Shown here one piece after another: positions 7,620-15,255 of a stretch of 30,671 nucleotides of DNA. A model generated the notes under the pieces. It was not told the origin of the DNA. It did not search any database and saw only the letters and a program-made list of their open reading frames with translations. The DNA is from JAHEDH01 sp965364515 (GTDB lineage Bacteria; Actinomycetota; Acidimicrobiia; Spongiisociales; ZC4RG35). The stretch is taken from contig CBDTXZ010000017.1 of assembly GCA_965364515.1 (NCBI GenBank), forward strand, positions 1-30,671. The letters run 5' to 3'. Both the position numbers and the translations under genes were made by a program. Numbering within the stretch: position 1 is the stretch's first letter; the number at the start of each line of letters is the position of its first letter.

Positions 7620-8933
7620 ATGAAGTTCGTCGATCGTGAGGATGCCGGCCACCGCCTGGGTCTGGTGTTGAGGAGAGATCTCGGTGCCGAGCGCGAAGAC
7701 GTCGTCGTGATCGGCCTTTCTCGCGATGGAATCCTGGTCGCGTCCGAGATCGCCAGACTGCTCGAGGCGCCGCTCGATGTGCTCGTCGTGCGGGAGTTCG
7801 GTGTCCCCGGCGGATCCGTGGTTGGAGCCGTCGGCGAAGGGGGCGTCCGGGTCCTGGAGAACGGGGCGGCCGATGCCCTGGGGCTCGACGAGTCGGCGGT
7901 CAGGGCTCTGGAGATGCGCGAGCGGATCGAGGTCGAGCGTCAGGCTCGCCGGTTCCGCGGTGAGCGCCCGAGGCGGCCATTGGCGGGTGCCACCGTCCTG
8001 ATCGTCGATGACGGGATGGCTTCGGTATCAGCGACCCGGGCTGCCAGTGCCATCGCGCGGGCGGAAGGTGCAGCCAGAGTATTGCTGGCGGTTCCCGCGG
8101 TCTCGTCGGGCCGAGCCCGGCTACTCGCCGTTTCGGTGGACGAGCTGGTGACGCTCGACGCTTCGGCCCCCGACGGCGCCGAAGCGACGTTCTACGAGGC
8201 TGTCTCCGAGCTGACCGACGAGGGCGTGGTCCGGCTCCTGCAGTCGGGAGGGTCGGTTGCCGATGCGTTCTTCGACGGTGACGTCGAAATCGATCTCGGC
8301 CAGGTGCGGCTCACCGGGCACCTGTCGGTGGAGAGTGGGTGCAGAGGTGTGGTCGTCTTCTCCCACGGAAGTGGAAGCAGTCGGCACAGCCCTCGCAATG
8401 TCTTCGTGGCTGGTGAGTTGCGACGCGCCGGGCTCGGCACACTGCTGTTCGACCTCTTGACAGGCGCCGAGGAGGGTGATCGTCGAAACGTGTTCGACAT
8501 CGAGCTGCTCGCCGAGCGCCTCCTCGGAGTGACATCGTGGTTGCGCCGCCGACCCGAGGTCGCCGGCGCCCGGATCGGCTACTTCGGTGCCAGCACCGGG
8601 GCCGCCGCCGCATTGTGGGCAGCGGCCGACTCCAGAGTCGCAGTGAGCGCCGTCGTCTCTCGAGGTGGTCGTCCGGATCTCGCCGAGTCGAGACTCCCTT
8701 CTGTGACTGCACCGACGCTGCTCATCGTCGGTGGTGAGGACCGCCACGTCCTCGAGCTCAATCGTCGGGCGGCTGCGCAGATGACGTGTCCGAACCGCAT
8801 CTGGGTTGTGCCGGGCGCAGGTCATCTGTTCTCGGAGCCGGGTGCGCTCGAGACGGTTGCTGACCTCGCCCGCGTCTGGTTCGGTGACCATCTCCTCCAC
8901 AACGATCGAGCCGACGTGACCGGTGGGAGATGA
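7620..8933 (+). CDS. Phosphoribosyltransferase domain fused to an alpha/beta hydrolase (dienelactone hydrolase-like)
   Basis: This 437-residue protein has two domains. Residues 1-210 resemble a type I phosphoribosyltransferase (IARLLEAPLDVLVVREFG, then ATVLIVDDGMASVSATRAA). The PRPP loop, normally DDGxATGAT, reads DDGMASVSAT and may be impaired. Residues 220-437 are an alpha/beta hydrolase with a plausible triad of S325 (in GASTG), D374 and H402, so a serine nucleophile rather than the cysteine of true dienelactone hydrolases. AGGAG at 7609-7613 is a good ribosome-binding site and fixes the ATG. The same domain fusion occurs in M. tuberculosis Rv0571c as I remember it. It overlaps the archease gene by ATGA, suggesting a link with RNA repair. 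The substrate is unknown. Confidence 0.88.
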   Translation: MKFVDREDAGHRLGLVLRRDLGAEREDVVVIGLSRDGILVASEIARLLEAPLDVLVVREFGVPGGSVVGAVGEGGVRVLENGAADALGLDESAVRALEMRERIEVERQARRFRGERPRRPLAGATVLIVDDGMASVSATRAASAIARAEGAARVLLAVPAVSSGRARLLAVSVDELVTLDASAPDGAEATFYEAVSELTDEGVVRLLQSGGSVADAFFDGDVEIDLGQVRLTGHLSVESGCRGVVVFSHGSGSSRHSPRNVFVAGELRRAGLGTLLFDLLTGAEEGDRRNVFDIELLAERLLGVTSWLRRRPEVAGARIGYFGASTGAAAALWAAADSRVAVSAVVSRGGRPDLAESRLPSVTAPTLLIVGGEDRHVLELNRRAAAQMTCPNRIWVVPGAGHLFSEPGALETVADLARVWFGDHLLHNDRADVTGGR

Positions 8934-9349
8934 GCTCGCAGGATCGCGGGTGGAACACGCTGCCTCACACCGCCGATGTCATCATCGAGGCATGGGCCGG
9001 TGACGGAGCGGCCTGTGCCGAGGAGGCGGCTGCCGGCCTGCTGGGGATCTGTGTGTCGCAGACGGCAGGCGAGACTCGGGATGGCCAGGTGCTCCGGGTC
9101 CCTCCTGGATCGTTTCAGAGCATGGTCGAGGCCGTCCTCGAGCATCTGATCTACCTGTTCGACACTTCCGATCTCGTTCCGGTCGCGGTCTCGGTGGAGG
9201 CCTCGACCGACGGTGGACTCGAGTTGCGGACGACCGTGGCGCCACCGGACTCGGTTCAGCTGACCGGTGCGGCGCCGAAGGGCATCGTGCGGCTGTCCGT
9301 GGACGCCCGCGGGACCGTCCATCGGTGCCGCTTCATCGTCGACGTCTAA
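8930..9349 (+). CDS. Archease, activator of the RtcB RNA ligase
   Basis: This 139-residue protein matches the archease family, small proteins that speed guanylylation and turnover of RtcB. The N-terminal PHTADVIIEAWAGD segment, the acidic residues after it, the central LEHLIYLFDTSDLVP segment and the C-terminal APKGIVRLSV and FIVDV strands follow the family layout, and the length is typical. The ATG overlaps the stop of the preceding gene (ATGA). The stop codon overlaps the rtcB stop by 4 bp on the opposite strand, so the two partners are convergent rather than in one operon. That leaves no space for a terminator and could produce antisense overlap at the 3' ends. Confidence 0.9.
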   Translation: MSSQDRGWNTLPHTADVIIEAWAGDGAACAEEAAAGLLGICVSQTAGETRDGQVLRVPPGSFQSMVEAVLEHLIYLFDTSDLVPVAVSVEASTDGGLELRTTVAPPDSVQLTGAAPKGIVRLSVDARGTVHRCRFIVDV

Positions 9350-10770
9350 CCCTTCACGACACCGACCGGCACGAGGCGAGCGACTCGCCGGGCGAGCCCG
9401 GCCCGTTCGACCACTTCGACCACGGCATCGACGTCCTTGTACGAGGCCGGGGCCTCCTCGGTGAGGCCTCTGGCGGACCGGGCTCTCACCTCGACTCCGA
9501 GTCGAGCGAGGTGTTCCCGGAGTTCCGGTCCGGAGGTCTGTTTGCGAGCGGCGTGGCGGCTCATCACTCTCCCTGCCCCGTGACACGTCGAGTGGAAGGC
9601 GTTCGAGCCGTCGACTCCGACCAGGACGTAGGACGCAGTGCCCATCGATCCCGGTACCAGCACCGGCTGGCCCACCTCGAAGAGGTCTTCGGGGAGGTCG
9701 GCATGCCCGGGCGGCAGTGCTCGCGTCGCCCCTTTTCGATGCACACACAGCAGGCGCTGCCGGCCGGCGACCTCGTGGTCCTCGAGTTTGGCGAGATTGT
9801 GTGACACGTCATAGAGGAGGTCCAGGTCGTCGGACCCCACAACGGCGCCGAACGACCTCCGAGCCGCCTCTCCGAGCATGTGCCGGTTCACTCGCCCGTA
9901 GTTCGCGGCGGCCGCCATCGCTGCGAGGTAGGCGGAACCCTCCGACGACTGCACCGGTGCGCACGCCAGCTGTCGATCGGGAACGGTGATCCCGTGCCGA
10001 CTCATCGCCGCCTCCATCGACTTGACGTGATCGGTACAGATCTGGTGCCCGAGACCGCGCGATCCGGAGTGGATCATGACGCAGACCTGGCCTTCATGCA
10101 GCTCGAAGGCGGCTGCGGCTGCGGCATCGTAGATCTCGTCGACGGCCTGGACCTCGAGGAAGTGGTTGCCCGACCCGAGACTCCCCACCTGCCGGATGCC
10201 TCGGTCGAGTGCGTGTCGGCTCACCCTCGAAGGGTCTGCTCCGCCGAGGACACCTCCGTCCTCGCACCGGTCGAGGTCGCGTTGATTCCCGAGGCCGCGT
10301 CTGACCACCTCCGGGACGCCTTCCACGAGGATCGATTCGAGCTCGTCGATGGTTCCGACCTCCAGGATTCCGCCGGGACCGATGCCGGCAGGAGTCCGAT
10401 GTGCCAGGTCGTCCATGAGCGCCGGCAGCCGAGCGCGCAACTCGCCGATCTCGAACCCCGACAGCAGCAGTCGCACACCACAGGAGATGTCGAATCCGAC
10501 TCCGCCTGGTGACACGACCCCGCCGGCCCCGACGTCGGTTGCCGCCACTCCTCCGATCGGGAAGCCGTAGCCCCAGTGAACGTCGGGCATCGCATACGAG
10601 GCTTCGACGATGCCGGGAAGACTCGCCACATCGACGACCTGTTCGAGGGACCGGTCGGTTGCGACTGCGGGCAACAGATCTTCGGAAGCGAACAACACAC
10701 CGTCCACTCGCATCTGGCCGTGTTGCGGAATCCGCCATCGCCAGGGGGTCTCCTGAACCAAGGCGACCAT
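9346..10770 (-). CDS. rtcB: RtcB RNA ligase (3'-phosphate/5'-OH, GTP-dependent)
   Basis: This 474-residue protein joins RNA 3'-phosphate or 2',3'-cyclic phosphate ends to 5'-OH ends using GTP and Mn2+, as in RNA repair. Conserved elements are present in order: MPDVHWGYGFPIGG, the metal-binding FDISCGVRLL, GSLGSGNHFLEV, SGSRGLGHQ, HRKGATRA, and STCHGAGRVMSR, whose H397 is the guanylylated histidine. The ATG at 10770 is preceded by GGAGAGGA with 5-nt spacing. The open frame continues much further upstream, but that part lacks family similarity and runs into the divergent MFS gene. Archease lies tail to tail with it. Confidence 0.96.
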   Translation of the reverse strand: MVALVQETPWRWRIPQHGQMRVDGVLFASEDLLPAVATDRSLEQVVDVASLPGIVEASYAMPDVHWGYGFPIGGVAATDVGAGGVVSPGGVGFDISCGVRLLLSGFEIGELRARLPALMDDLAHRTPAGIGPGGILEVGTIDELESILVEGVPEVVRRGLGNQRDLDRCEDGGVLGGADPSRVSRHALDRGIRQVGSLGSGNHFLEVQAVDEIYDAAAAAAFELHEGQVCVMIHSGSRGLGHQICTDHVKSMEAAMSRHGITVPDRQLACAPVQSSEGSAYLAAMAAAANYGRVNRHMLGEAARRSFGAVVGSDDLDLLYDVSHNLAKLEDHEVAGRQRLLCVHRKGATRALPPGHADLPEDLFEVGQPVLVPGSMGTASYVLVGVDGSNAFHSTCHGAGRVMSRHAARKQTSGPELREHLARLGVEVRARSARGLTEEAPASYKDVDAVVEVVERAGLARRVARLVPVGVVKG

Positions 10771-10889
10771 CGTCGTCCTCTCCGGAGCCTCTCGGTGTGC
10801 GGCTCCGATTCCAACGTATCGCGTCCTCTCGACGGCCCGGAGAGGCCGACGTCCTCGATCTGCACGGTCGCATCTGGTCCCGGAGTCGA

Positions 10890-10895
10890 TAACCT
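10890..10895 (+). promoter_or_regulatory. -10 box of a leaderless promoter (MFS-tmk-holB)
   Basis: TAACCT ends 7 nt before the ATG at 10903, the same spacing as at topA. The -35 region is weak (GTCGCA at 10867-10872, 17-nt spacer). No ribosome-binding site precedes the ATG. Confidence 0.45.
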
Positions 10896-10902
10896 CGCTG
10901 CC

Positions 10903-12300
10903 ATGGACATCGAGGTCGGGAAGATCAGGGGGCGCGACCTCGTCCGCAAGGGGCCGTTCGCTCGCCTGTGGTGGAGTCAGCTGATCTCGAGTCTGGGCGA
11001 CTGGGTCACGCTGTTCGCGACCTTTTCTCTCGCCACCGAGATCTCCGGCGATCGTCTGAACTCGGGTATCGCCATCCTGGTCCCGCTGACGGCGAGGTTC
11101 CTTCCCGGTCTGATCATCGGCGTCATCGGCGGGGTCGTCGCTGACCGTTTCGACCGCAAGAAGACGATGATCGTTGCCGACTTCGGTCGGGCCGCGCTGG
11201 TGCTGGTGCTCGTGTTCGTCGGCAACTTCCGCGACCTGTTCCTGATCACCTTCGCCATCGAAGTGCTCTCGCTGGTCCGCCAGCCGGCGCGTGAGGCGGT
11301 CGTCCCGCTGCTCATCCCAAGGGAGCACCTCATGGCGGCCAACGGACTCAATCTGCTCGCCGGGTACGGGACGGCACCGGTGGGGTCGGCGATCTTCGCT
11401 CTGATCGCCCAGTTCGGCGGAACGCTGATGCCGTGGGCGATGAATCCCGGTCTGTCGGCGTCATTCGCCTTCGACGCGATCACCTTCGTCGCGTCCGGCA
11501 TCATCGTCGTCACCATCGGGATCCCGAAGCTCCATCTGTCTCGTGACCGTGAAGCCGAGTCGGCGCTCGACGTGCGGGCGCCGCTGCGCGACATGGTGGA
11601 CGGTTTCCGGTTCGTCCTCGGATTCGGCGCCGTTCGCCGGATGGTGATCGGGATGGCCGTCGGGTTGTTCGGCGGGGGAGCGTTGTTCGTGCTCGGCCAG
11701 CCCTTCTCCAACGAGGTGCTCAAAGCCGGCGACTCCGGGTACGGAATCATCGTCACCGCGCTGGGCGTCGGAGTCGGTGTCGGCATGGGCGCCATGACGC
11801 TCTGGGGCCGGTCGATCCAGCGGCGAGAGCCGCTCTTCGGCTTCGCACTCGTCATCGTCGGCATGTCGATCGGATTCGCAGCCGGCACGTCCACGGCCGG
11901 TGGCGCAGCGGCCTGGGTGCTCCTGGCCGGAGTCGGCACCGGGGTGGCCTACGTCACCGGCTTCACCCACCTCCACGCCGTGGTCTCAGACGATCTGCGC
12001 GGCAGGACGTTCGCCGCCCTGTTCTCCTTTGCCCGCGCCGCGCTGCTCGTCTCGTTCGCCCTGGCCGGGGTCGGCGCAGCCGCCATGCGAGGAGTCTTCC
12101 CCGGCCTGTTCTCGAATGGAGTGCGAGCCGTCATCATCCTCAGCGGTGCGACGATCTTCGTCACCGGTATCGGGGCCGTCTGGGCGGTCAGACAGCAGCT
12201 CGTCGGCGAGCCGCTCACCGATCACGACTACCGCGTCCTGCGCGACGCCTCGGACGCCGTGACGTGGGTGAAAGGCGACCGACGCGAGAAGGGCTCATGA
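10903..12300 (+). CDS. Major facilitator superfamily transporter
   Basis: This 465-residue integral membrane protein has about 12 hydrophobic segments. After a short cytoplasmic start it shows FARLWWSQLISSLGDW, then the loop GGVVADRFDRKKTM between helices 2 and 3, which matches the MFS signature. A cytoplasmic stretch around residues 205-225 separates the two halves. The subtype resembles macrolide-efflux or tetracycline-like exporters of unknown substrate. Its stop overlaps the tmk start (ATGA), and I recall that in some actinobacteria an MFS domain is fused directly to thymidylate kinase. The last 40 residues (from about 430) are hydrophilic. The ATG is set by the TAACCT box 7 nt upstream. 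Confidence 0.88.
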   Translation: MDIEVGKIRGRDLVRKGPFARLWWSQLISSLGDWVTLFATFSLATEISGDRLNSGIAILVPLTARFLPGLIIGVIGGVVADRFDRKKTMIVADFGRAALVLVLVFVGNFRDLFLITFAIEVLSLVRQPAREAVVPLLIPREHLMAANGLNLLAGYGTAPVGSAIFALIAQFGGTLMPWAMNPGLSASFAFDAITFVASGIIVVTIGIPKLHLSRDREAESALDVRAPLRDMVDGFRFVLGFGAVRRMVIGMAVGLFGGGALFVLGQPFSNEVLKAGDSGYGIIVTALGVGVGVGMGAMTLWGRSIQRREPLFGFALVIVGMSIGFAAGTSTAGGAAAWVLLAGVGTGVAYVTGFTHLHAVVSDDLRGRTFAALFSFARAALLVSFALAGVGAAAMRGVFPGLFSNGVRAVIILSGATIFVTGIGAVWAVRQQLVGEPLTDHDYRVLRDASDAVTWVKGDRREKGS

Positions 12301-12905
12301 GCGGCTTCTATGTGGCGCTGGAAGGTGTCGAAGGCTCGGGCAAGAGCACCCTCGGCCGACGCCTGGTCGAGCGCCTGTCCGAGCGGGGGATCCCGACGAT
12401 TCCCGTGAGAGAGCCCGGTGGAACCGACCTCGGCGAGGAACTCAGGCGCCTCCTCCTCCACGCCGGCGATATGGCCCCTTGGGCGGAGGCCGCCCTCTTC
12501 GCAGCTTCGCGAGCGCAGCTGGCCGCAGAGGTGATCTCCCCTGCGTTGGCGGCAGGAACCTGGGTCGTCTCCGACCGGTCGTACTACTCATCGCTCGCCT
12601 ATCAGGGCGGTGGGCGCGGCCTCGGTGTTCACGAGGTGCGCCGACTCAACGAGACCGTTCTCGATGGCGTCCTACCCGACCTGGTGGTGCTGCTGGACAT
12701 CGATCCTGCCGTGGGGTTCGCCCGCGAGACCGAGCGGGACCGGATGGGTGATGGAGGTCTCGAACTCCAGCGAGTCGTGGCCGACACCTACCGGGAGATC
12801 GCCGCCGCCGACGACAGGGTGATGGTGCTCGACGCCGGGGCGACCCCCGAGCAGTTGGTTGACAGGGTCTTCGAGGCGGCTCTCAGGGAGTCGGGCCGTG
12901 TTTGA
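12297..12905 (+). CDS. tmk: Thymidylate kinase (dTMP kinase)
   Basis: This 202-residue enzyme phosphorylates dTMP to dTDP with ATP for DNA synthesis. The P-loop GVEGSGKST is at residues 10-18, REPGGT follows near 40, the DRSYYSSLAYQG segment is near 90, and the lid region RETERDRMGDGG contains arginines expected to contact phosphates. Length is normal for the bacterial family. The ATG overlaps the MFS stop by ATGA, and the 3' end overlaps holB by 8 nt. The tmk-holB pairing is common in bacteria and joins dTTP supply to the clamp loader. Confidence 0.95.
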   Translation: MSGFYVALEGVEGSGKSTLGRRLVERLSERGIPTIPVREPGGTDLGEELRRLLLHAGDMAPWAEAALFAASRAQLAAEVISPALAAGTWVVSDRSYYSSLAYQGGGRGLGVHEVRRLNETVLDGVLPDLVVLLDIDPAVGFARETERDRMGDGGLELQRVVADTYREIAAADDRVMVLDAGATPEQLVDRVFEAALRESGRV

Positions 12906-13923
12906 GGGGATCGTCGGACATGTTCGGGTGACCGAGATGCTGGTGCGCGAGGCGCGGCGCCCGGCGAACAGCTACCTGTTCGTCGGTGCCGCCTCCATCG
13001 GGAAGGCCACGGTGGCGACCGAGTTCGCCAGGGTGTTGCTGTGTCCCGAGTCCGGAAACCACGAAGAGGACTGTCGCTCGTGCCGGCGAATCCGAACGGG
13101 AAACCATCCGGACCTGATCGAGATCGGACTGGAGGGACGCCAGAGCATCGGCGTCGAACAGGCGCGAGGCATCGTGGGCTCGGCGACGATGATGCCGGTG
13201 GAGTCCGAAAGCAAGGTCTTCCTGGTTCCGGACGCAGGGATGCTCACCGAGCAAGCTGCGAATGTTCTCCTCAAGACGCTCGAGGAGCCGACCGGCTCGA
13301 CGATCTTCCTGCTGGTCACCGAATCGGAGACGGATCTGCCGTCGACGGTGAACAGTCGATGCCGGACCATCCACATGGGGCGGGTGCCGAGCGGCCTCAT
13401 CGAGCAGTTTCTCGTGGAACAGGGTGTCGAGCCGCAGCGTGCCACCGCGCTCTCGAGAGTTTCGGGTGGACGGCCCGGTGTTGCCATCGGGCTCATCACC
13501 GACACCGAGATCGACTCGTTCCGGCAGCACTGGTTGGGGCTGCCGACGCGGCTCAGCGAACGACCCGGTGAGGCGGCGCTGCTCGCAGCGGAGGTGGAGA
13601 GCTGGGTCGCCCCGTTGGCGAGCCGCGCCGTCTCCGACAGTGACCTCCCCAAAGACGAACGCCAGCGTGAGGAGCGGCGGACGACCGCCGCGCTCATGGA
13701 GTCGGGGCTCGAGATCCTCGCCACCTGGTATGCCGACGCAGCCGCCATCCAGTACGGGGCGCCGCTGAGGAACACAGACCTCCCGCCCGCCGACCTCACC
13801 GCCATCTCGCCGAAGCGGGCGGTCCGCAACACCGAGTTGATCCTCGATGCGATCACCGATCTCAACGCCAACCTCCGCCGCAATCTCCTCCTCACGAACC
13901 TCTTCACAAACCTGGCGAGTTGA
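12898..13923 (+). CDS. holB: DNA polymerase III subunit delta' (clamp loader)
   Basis: This 341-residue AAA+ clamp-loader subunit begins at a GTG overlapping the end of tmk, with FEGIVGH as the usual opening. A P-loop-like GAASIGKA lies at residues 30-37. A zinc-module remnant has C49, C59 and C62, but the fourth family cysteine position appears to be acidic. DAGMLTEQAANVLLKTLEEP is near 117-136, and the SRC motif (VNSRCR), which serves as the arginine finger, is near 159. The C-terminal third is less conserved. It probably assembles with DnaX and HolA to load the sliding clamp. It is the last gene of the MFS-tmk-holB operon and is followed by a repeat array. Confidence 0.9.
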   Translation: MFEGIVGHVRVTEMLVREARRPANSYLFVGAASIGKATVATEFARVLLCPESGNHEEDCRSCRRIRTGNHPDLIEIGLEGRQSIGVEQARGIVGSATMMPVESESKVFLVPDAGMLTEQAANVLLKTLEEPTGSTIFLLVTESETDLPSTVNSRCRTIHMGRVPSGLIEQFLVEQGVEPQRATALSRVSGGRPGVAIGLITDTEIDSFRQHWLGLPTRLSERPGEAALLAAEVESWVAPLASRAVSDSDLPKDERQREERRTTAALMESGLEILATWYADAAAIQYGAPLRNTDLPPADLTAISPKRAVRNTELILDAITDLNANLRRNLLLTNLFTNLAS

Positions 13924-13973
13924 GGTTCGGCCTCGGTGGGCTCCTCGCAGCGTTTCTTCTCGCTGGCGCTCGA

Positions 13974-14119
13974 GCGTGTCTTCCGGCCTGGCGGCCGGAG
14001 CGTGTTCTCGCCTACGGCGGCGTGTCCGGGCTCGGCATCTCCGCCGGGAGCACGGCCGGAGCGCCAGAGGTGCGGACACGCTTGCGAAGCAACGACACGC
14101 TCACGGAGTGAAGACACGC
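13974..14119. repeat. GCGTGTC/GACACGC mini-palindrome array A
   Basis: The left flank carries GCGTGTC at 13974-13980, GCGTGTT at 14000-14006 and GCGTGTC at 14020-14026. The right flank carries the reverse complement GACACGC at 14075, 14094 and 14113, exactly 19 nt apart. The spacers are themselves small palindromes: CCGGCCTGGCGGCCGG, CGCCTACGGCG, TTGCGAAGCAA and TCACGGAGTGA. The flanks could pair with each other while each spacer folds on its own. The array lies between holB and the tRNA-Thr promoter and has no coding capacity. A larger relative is at 18399-18643. Confidence 0.8.
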
Positions 14120-14151
14120 AGCGAGGCGAGCGCAAACGTGCGAGCCCGGGA

Positions 14152-14181
14152 TTGCCTGGGCGTACGGGCGTGCGATATCAT
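14152..14181 (+). promoter_or_regulatory. Promoter of tRNA-Thr
   Basis: TTGCCT (14152-14157), an 18-nt spacer and TATCAT (14176-14181) form a vegetative sigma promoter ending 9 nt before the first base of the tRNA, so the precursor would have a very short 5' leader. Confidence 0.6.
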
Positions 14182-14190
14182 TCGCGTTCT

Positions 14191-14265
14191 GCCGAGGTAG
14201 CTCAGGGGTAGAGCAATTCACTCGTAATGAATAGGTCAGGGGTTCAAATCCCCTCCTCGGCTCCA
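14191..14265 (+). tRNA. tRNA-Thr (anticodon CGT)
   Basis: This is a complete cloverleaf. The acceptor stem GCCGAGG pairs with CCTCGGC (14255-14261). The D-stem is GCTC/GAGC, the anticodon stem ATTCA/TGAAT, and the loop CTCGTAA gives anticodon CGT, which reads ACG (threonine). The T-arm is AGGGG-TTCAAAT-CCCCT. The discriminator is T at 14262 and CCA (14263-14265) is encoded in the DNA. The gene has its own promoter and lies just upstream of the sigma-factor gene. Confidence 0.96.
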
Positions 14266-14320
14266 TCGAACCCTCCGGCGCAGCGTTCGTCGTGCGTTCC
14301 TCGTCTGAGCGATCCACAGC

Positions 14321-14326
14321 TACCGT
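14321..14326 (+). promoter_or_regulatory. -10 box of a leaderless promoter (sigma-factor gene)
   Basis: TACCGT ends 7 nt before the GTG at 14334, the same geometry as topA. The -35 region is weak (TTCCTC around 14297). I see no GGAAT-N18-GTT autoregulatory SigH/SigR promoter immediately upstream, although read-through from the tRNA is possible. Confidence 0.45.
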
Positions 14327-14333
14327 TTCCATC

Positions 14334-14927
14334 GTGGCTGACCAGGCGACCTTCGAAGACGATGCGATGCAGTATGCGTCGCAGCTGTATTCCGCGGCCA
14401 TGCGGATGGCGCGCAATCCGGCCGATGCGGAGGACCTGGTTCAAGAGACCTTCTTGAAGGCGTATCGCGCCTATCACACCTTCGAGGCGGGGACGAACCT
14501 CAAGGCCTGGCTCTATCGCATCCTGACCAACACGTACATCAACCGGTATCGGAAGAAGCAGCGGCGCCCCGACGAGGTGGAGCTCGGCGACACGCAGGAT
14601 CTCTATCTGTACCGGAAGATCGGATCGGCGGAGGCAGCCGACTTCTCCACGAGCGCCGAAGAGGTGGTCCTGGAAGGATTGGTCGAAGCCGACATCAAGG
14701 CCGCGGTCGAGGCGCTTCCCGAGAATTTCCGGGTGCCCGTGCTGCTCGCCGACCTCGAGGGATTCGCCTACAAAGAGATCGCCGAGATCCTCGACATCCC
14801 CATCGGGACGGTCATGTCGAGACTCCACCGGGGAAGAAAAGCGCTCCAGCGCGAGTTGTACGAATACGCAAGGACCAGAGGCCTGCTCCCCGACTCCGAG
14901 GACGAGGGGGTGGCGGCCCGTGACTGA
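14334..14927 (+). CDS. sigH: ECF RNA polymerase sigma factor, SigH/SigR type
   Basis: This 197-residue ECF sigma factor closely follows the mycobacterial SigH / Streptomyces SigR type that controls the thiol-oxidative and heat stress response. Region 2 reads RNPADAEDLVQETFLKAYR and NLKAWLYRILTNTYINRYRKKQR. Region 4 reads GFAYKEIAEILDIPIGTVMSRLHRGR with its helix-turn-helix. The GTG at 14334 is chosen from the TACCGT box 7 nt upstream. A GTG 14 codons earlier is possible but adds an unconserved serine-rich stretch. The next gene, 15 nt downstream, is its zinc-binding anti-sigma factor, the standard arrangement. Confidence 0.93.
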   Translation: MADQATFEDDAMQYASQLYSAAMRMARNPADAEDLVQETFLKAYRAYHTFEAGTNLKAWLYRILTNTYINRYRKKQRRPDEVELGDTQDLYLYRKIGSAEAADFSTSAEEVVLEGLVEADIKAAVEALPENFRVPVLLADLEGFAYKEIAEILDIPIGTVMSRLHRGRKALQRELYEYARTRGLLPDSEDEGVAARD

Positions 14928-14942
14928 CCGGACCGGAAGATC

Positions 14943-15182
14943 ATGAACAGGAACTGCGACGACGCACTCGAAAAGATCTATCTCTACATCGACGGCGAGT
15001 TGACCGACGATTCCGCAGAGGTCATCAAGGTTCACCTGGACGATTGCCCGCCGTGTTTCAACGCCTTCGACTTCGAACGCCGTCTCAAGCTGGTGGTCCG
15101 TTCCAGGCTGCAGGAAGAGGTTCCGGCCGAGCTGATGCTCCGCTTGAAGTCGATCATCCGCTCGGATGGTCGGATCGACTGA
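14943..15182 (+). CDS. rsrA: RsrA-type zinc anti-sigma factor
   Basis: This 79-residue protein carries the ZAS zinc-binding anti-sigma motif H31-x3-C35-x2-C38, plus C5 near the N-terminus. In RsrA a matching N-terminal cysteine takes part in the disulfide that ejects zinc and frees the sigma factor under thiol oxidation, so a redox-switched role is likely here. The LYIDGELT segment between C5 and H31 is typical of the family. GGAAG about 6 nt before the ATG serves as ribosome-binding site. It sits directly behind its cognate sigma gene. Confidence 0.92.
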   Translation: MNRNCDDALEKIYLYIDGELTDDSAEVIKVHLDDCPPCFNAFDFERRLKLVVRSRLQEEVPAELMLRLKSIIRSDGRID

Positions 15183-15255
15183 AGGTTGTGCGGTCACCGG
15201 TGTGACGCAGCATGGCTGTGAAGTCCGCGATCGTCGGGGTATTCTCGCCCAAGTC

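Noticed and set aside
10771..11328. N-terminal extension of rtcB into the MFS gene
   Set aside because: The frame is open, but the extra 186 residues are charged shadow sequence. RtcB similarity and a good ribosome-binding site start at 10770.
14266..14333. SigH/SigR autoregulatory promoter (GGAAT-N18-GTT) before the sigma gene
   Set aside because: No pair with that spacing was found in the short region between the tRNA and the start codon.
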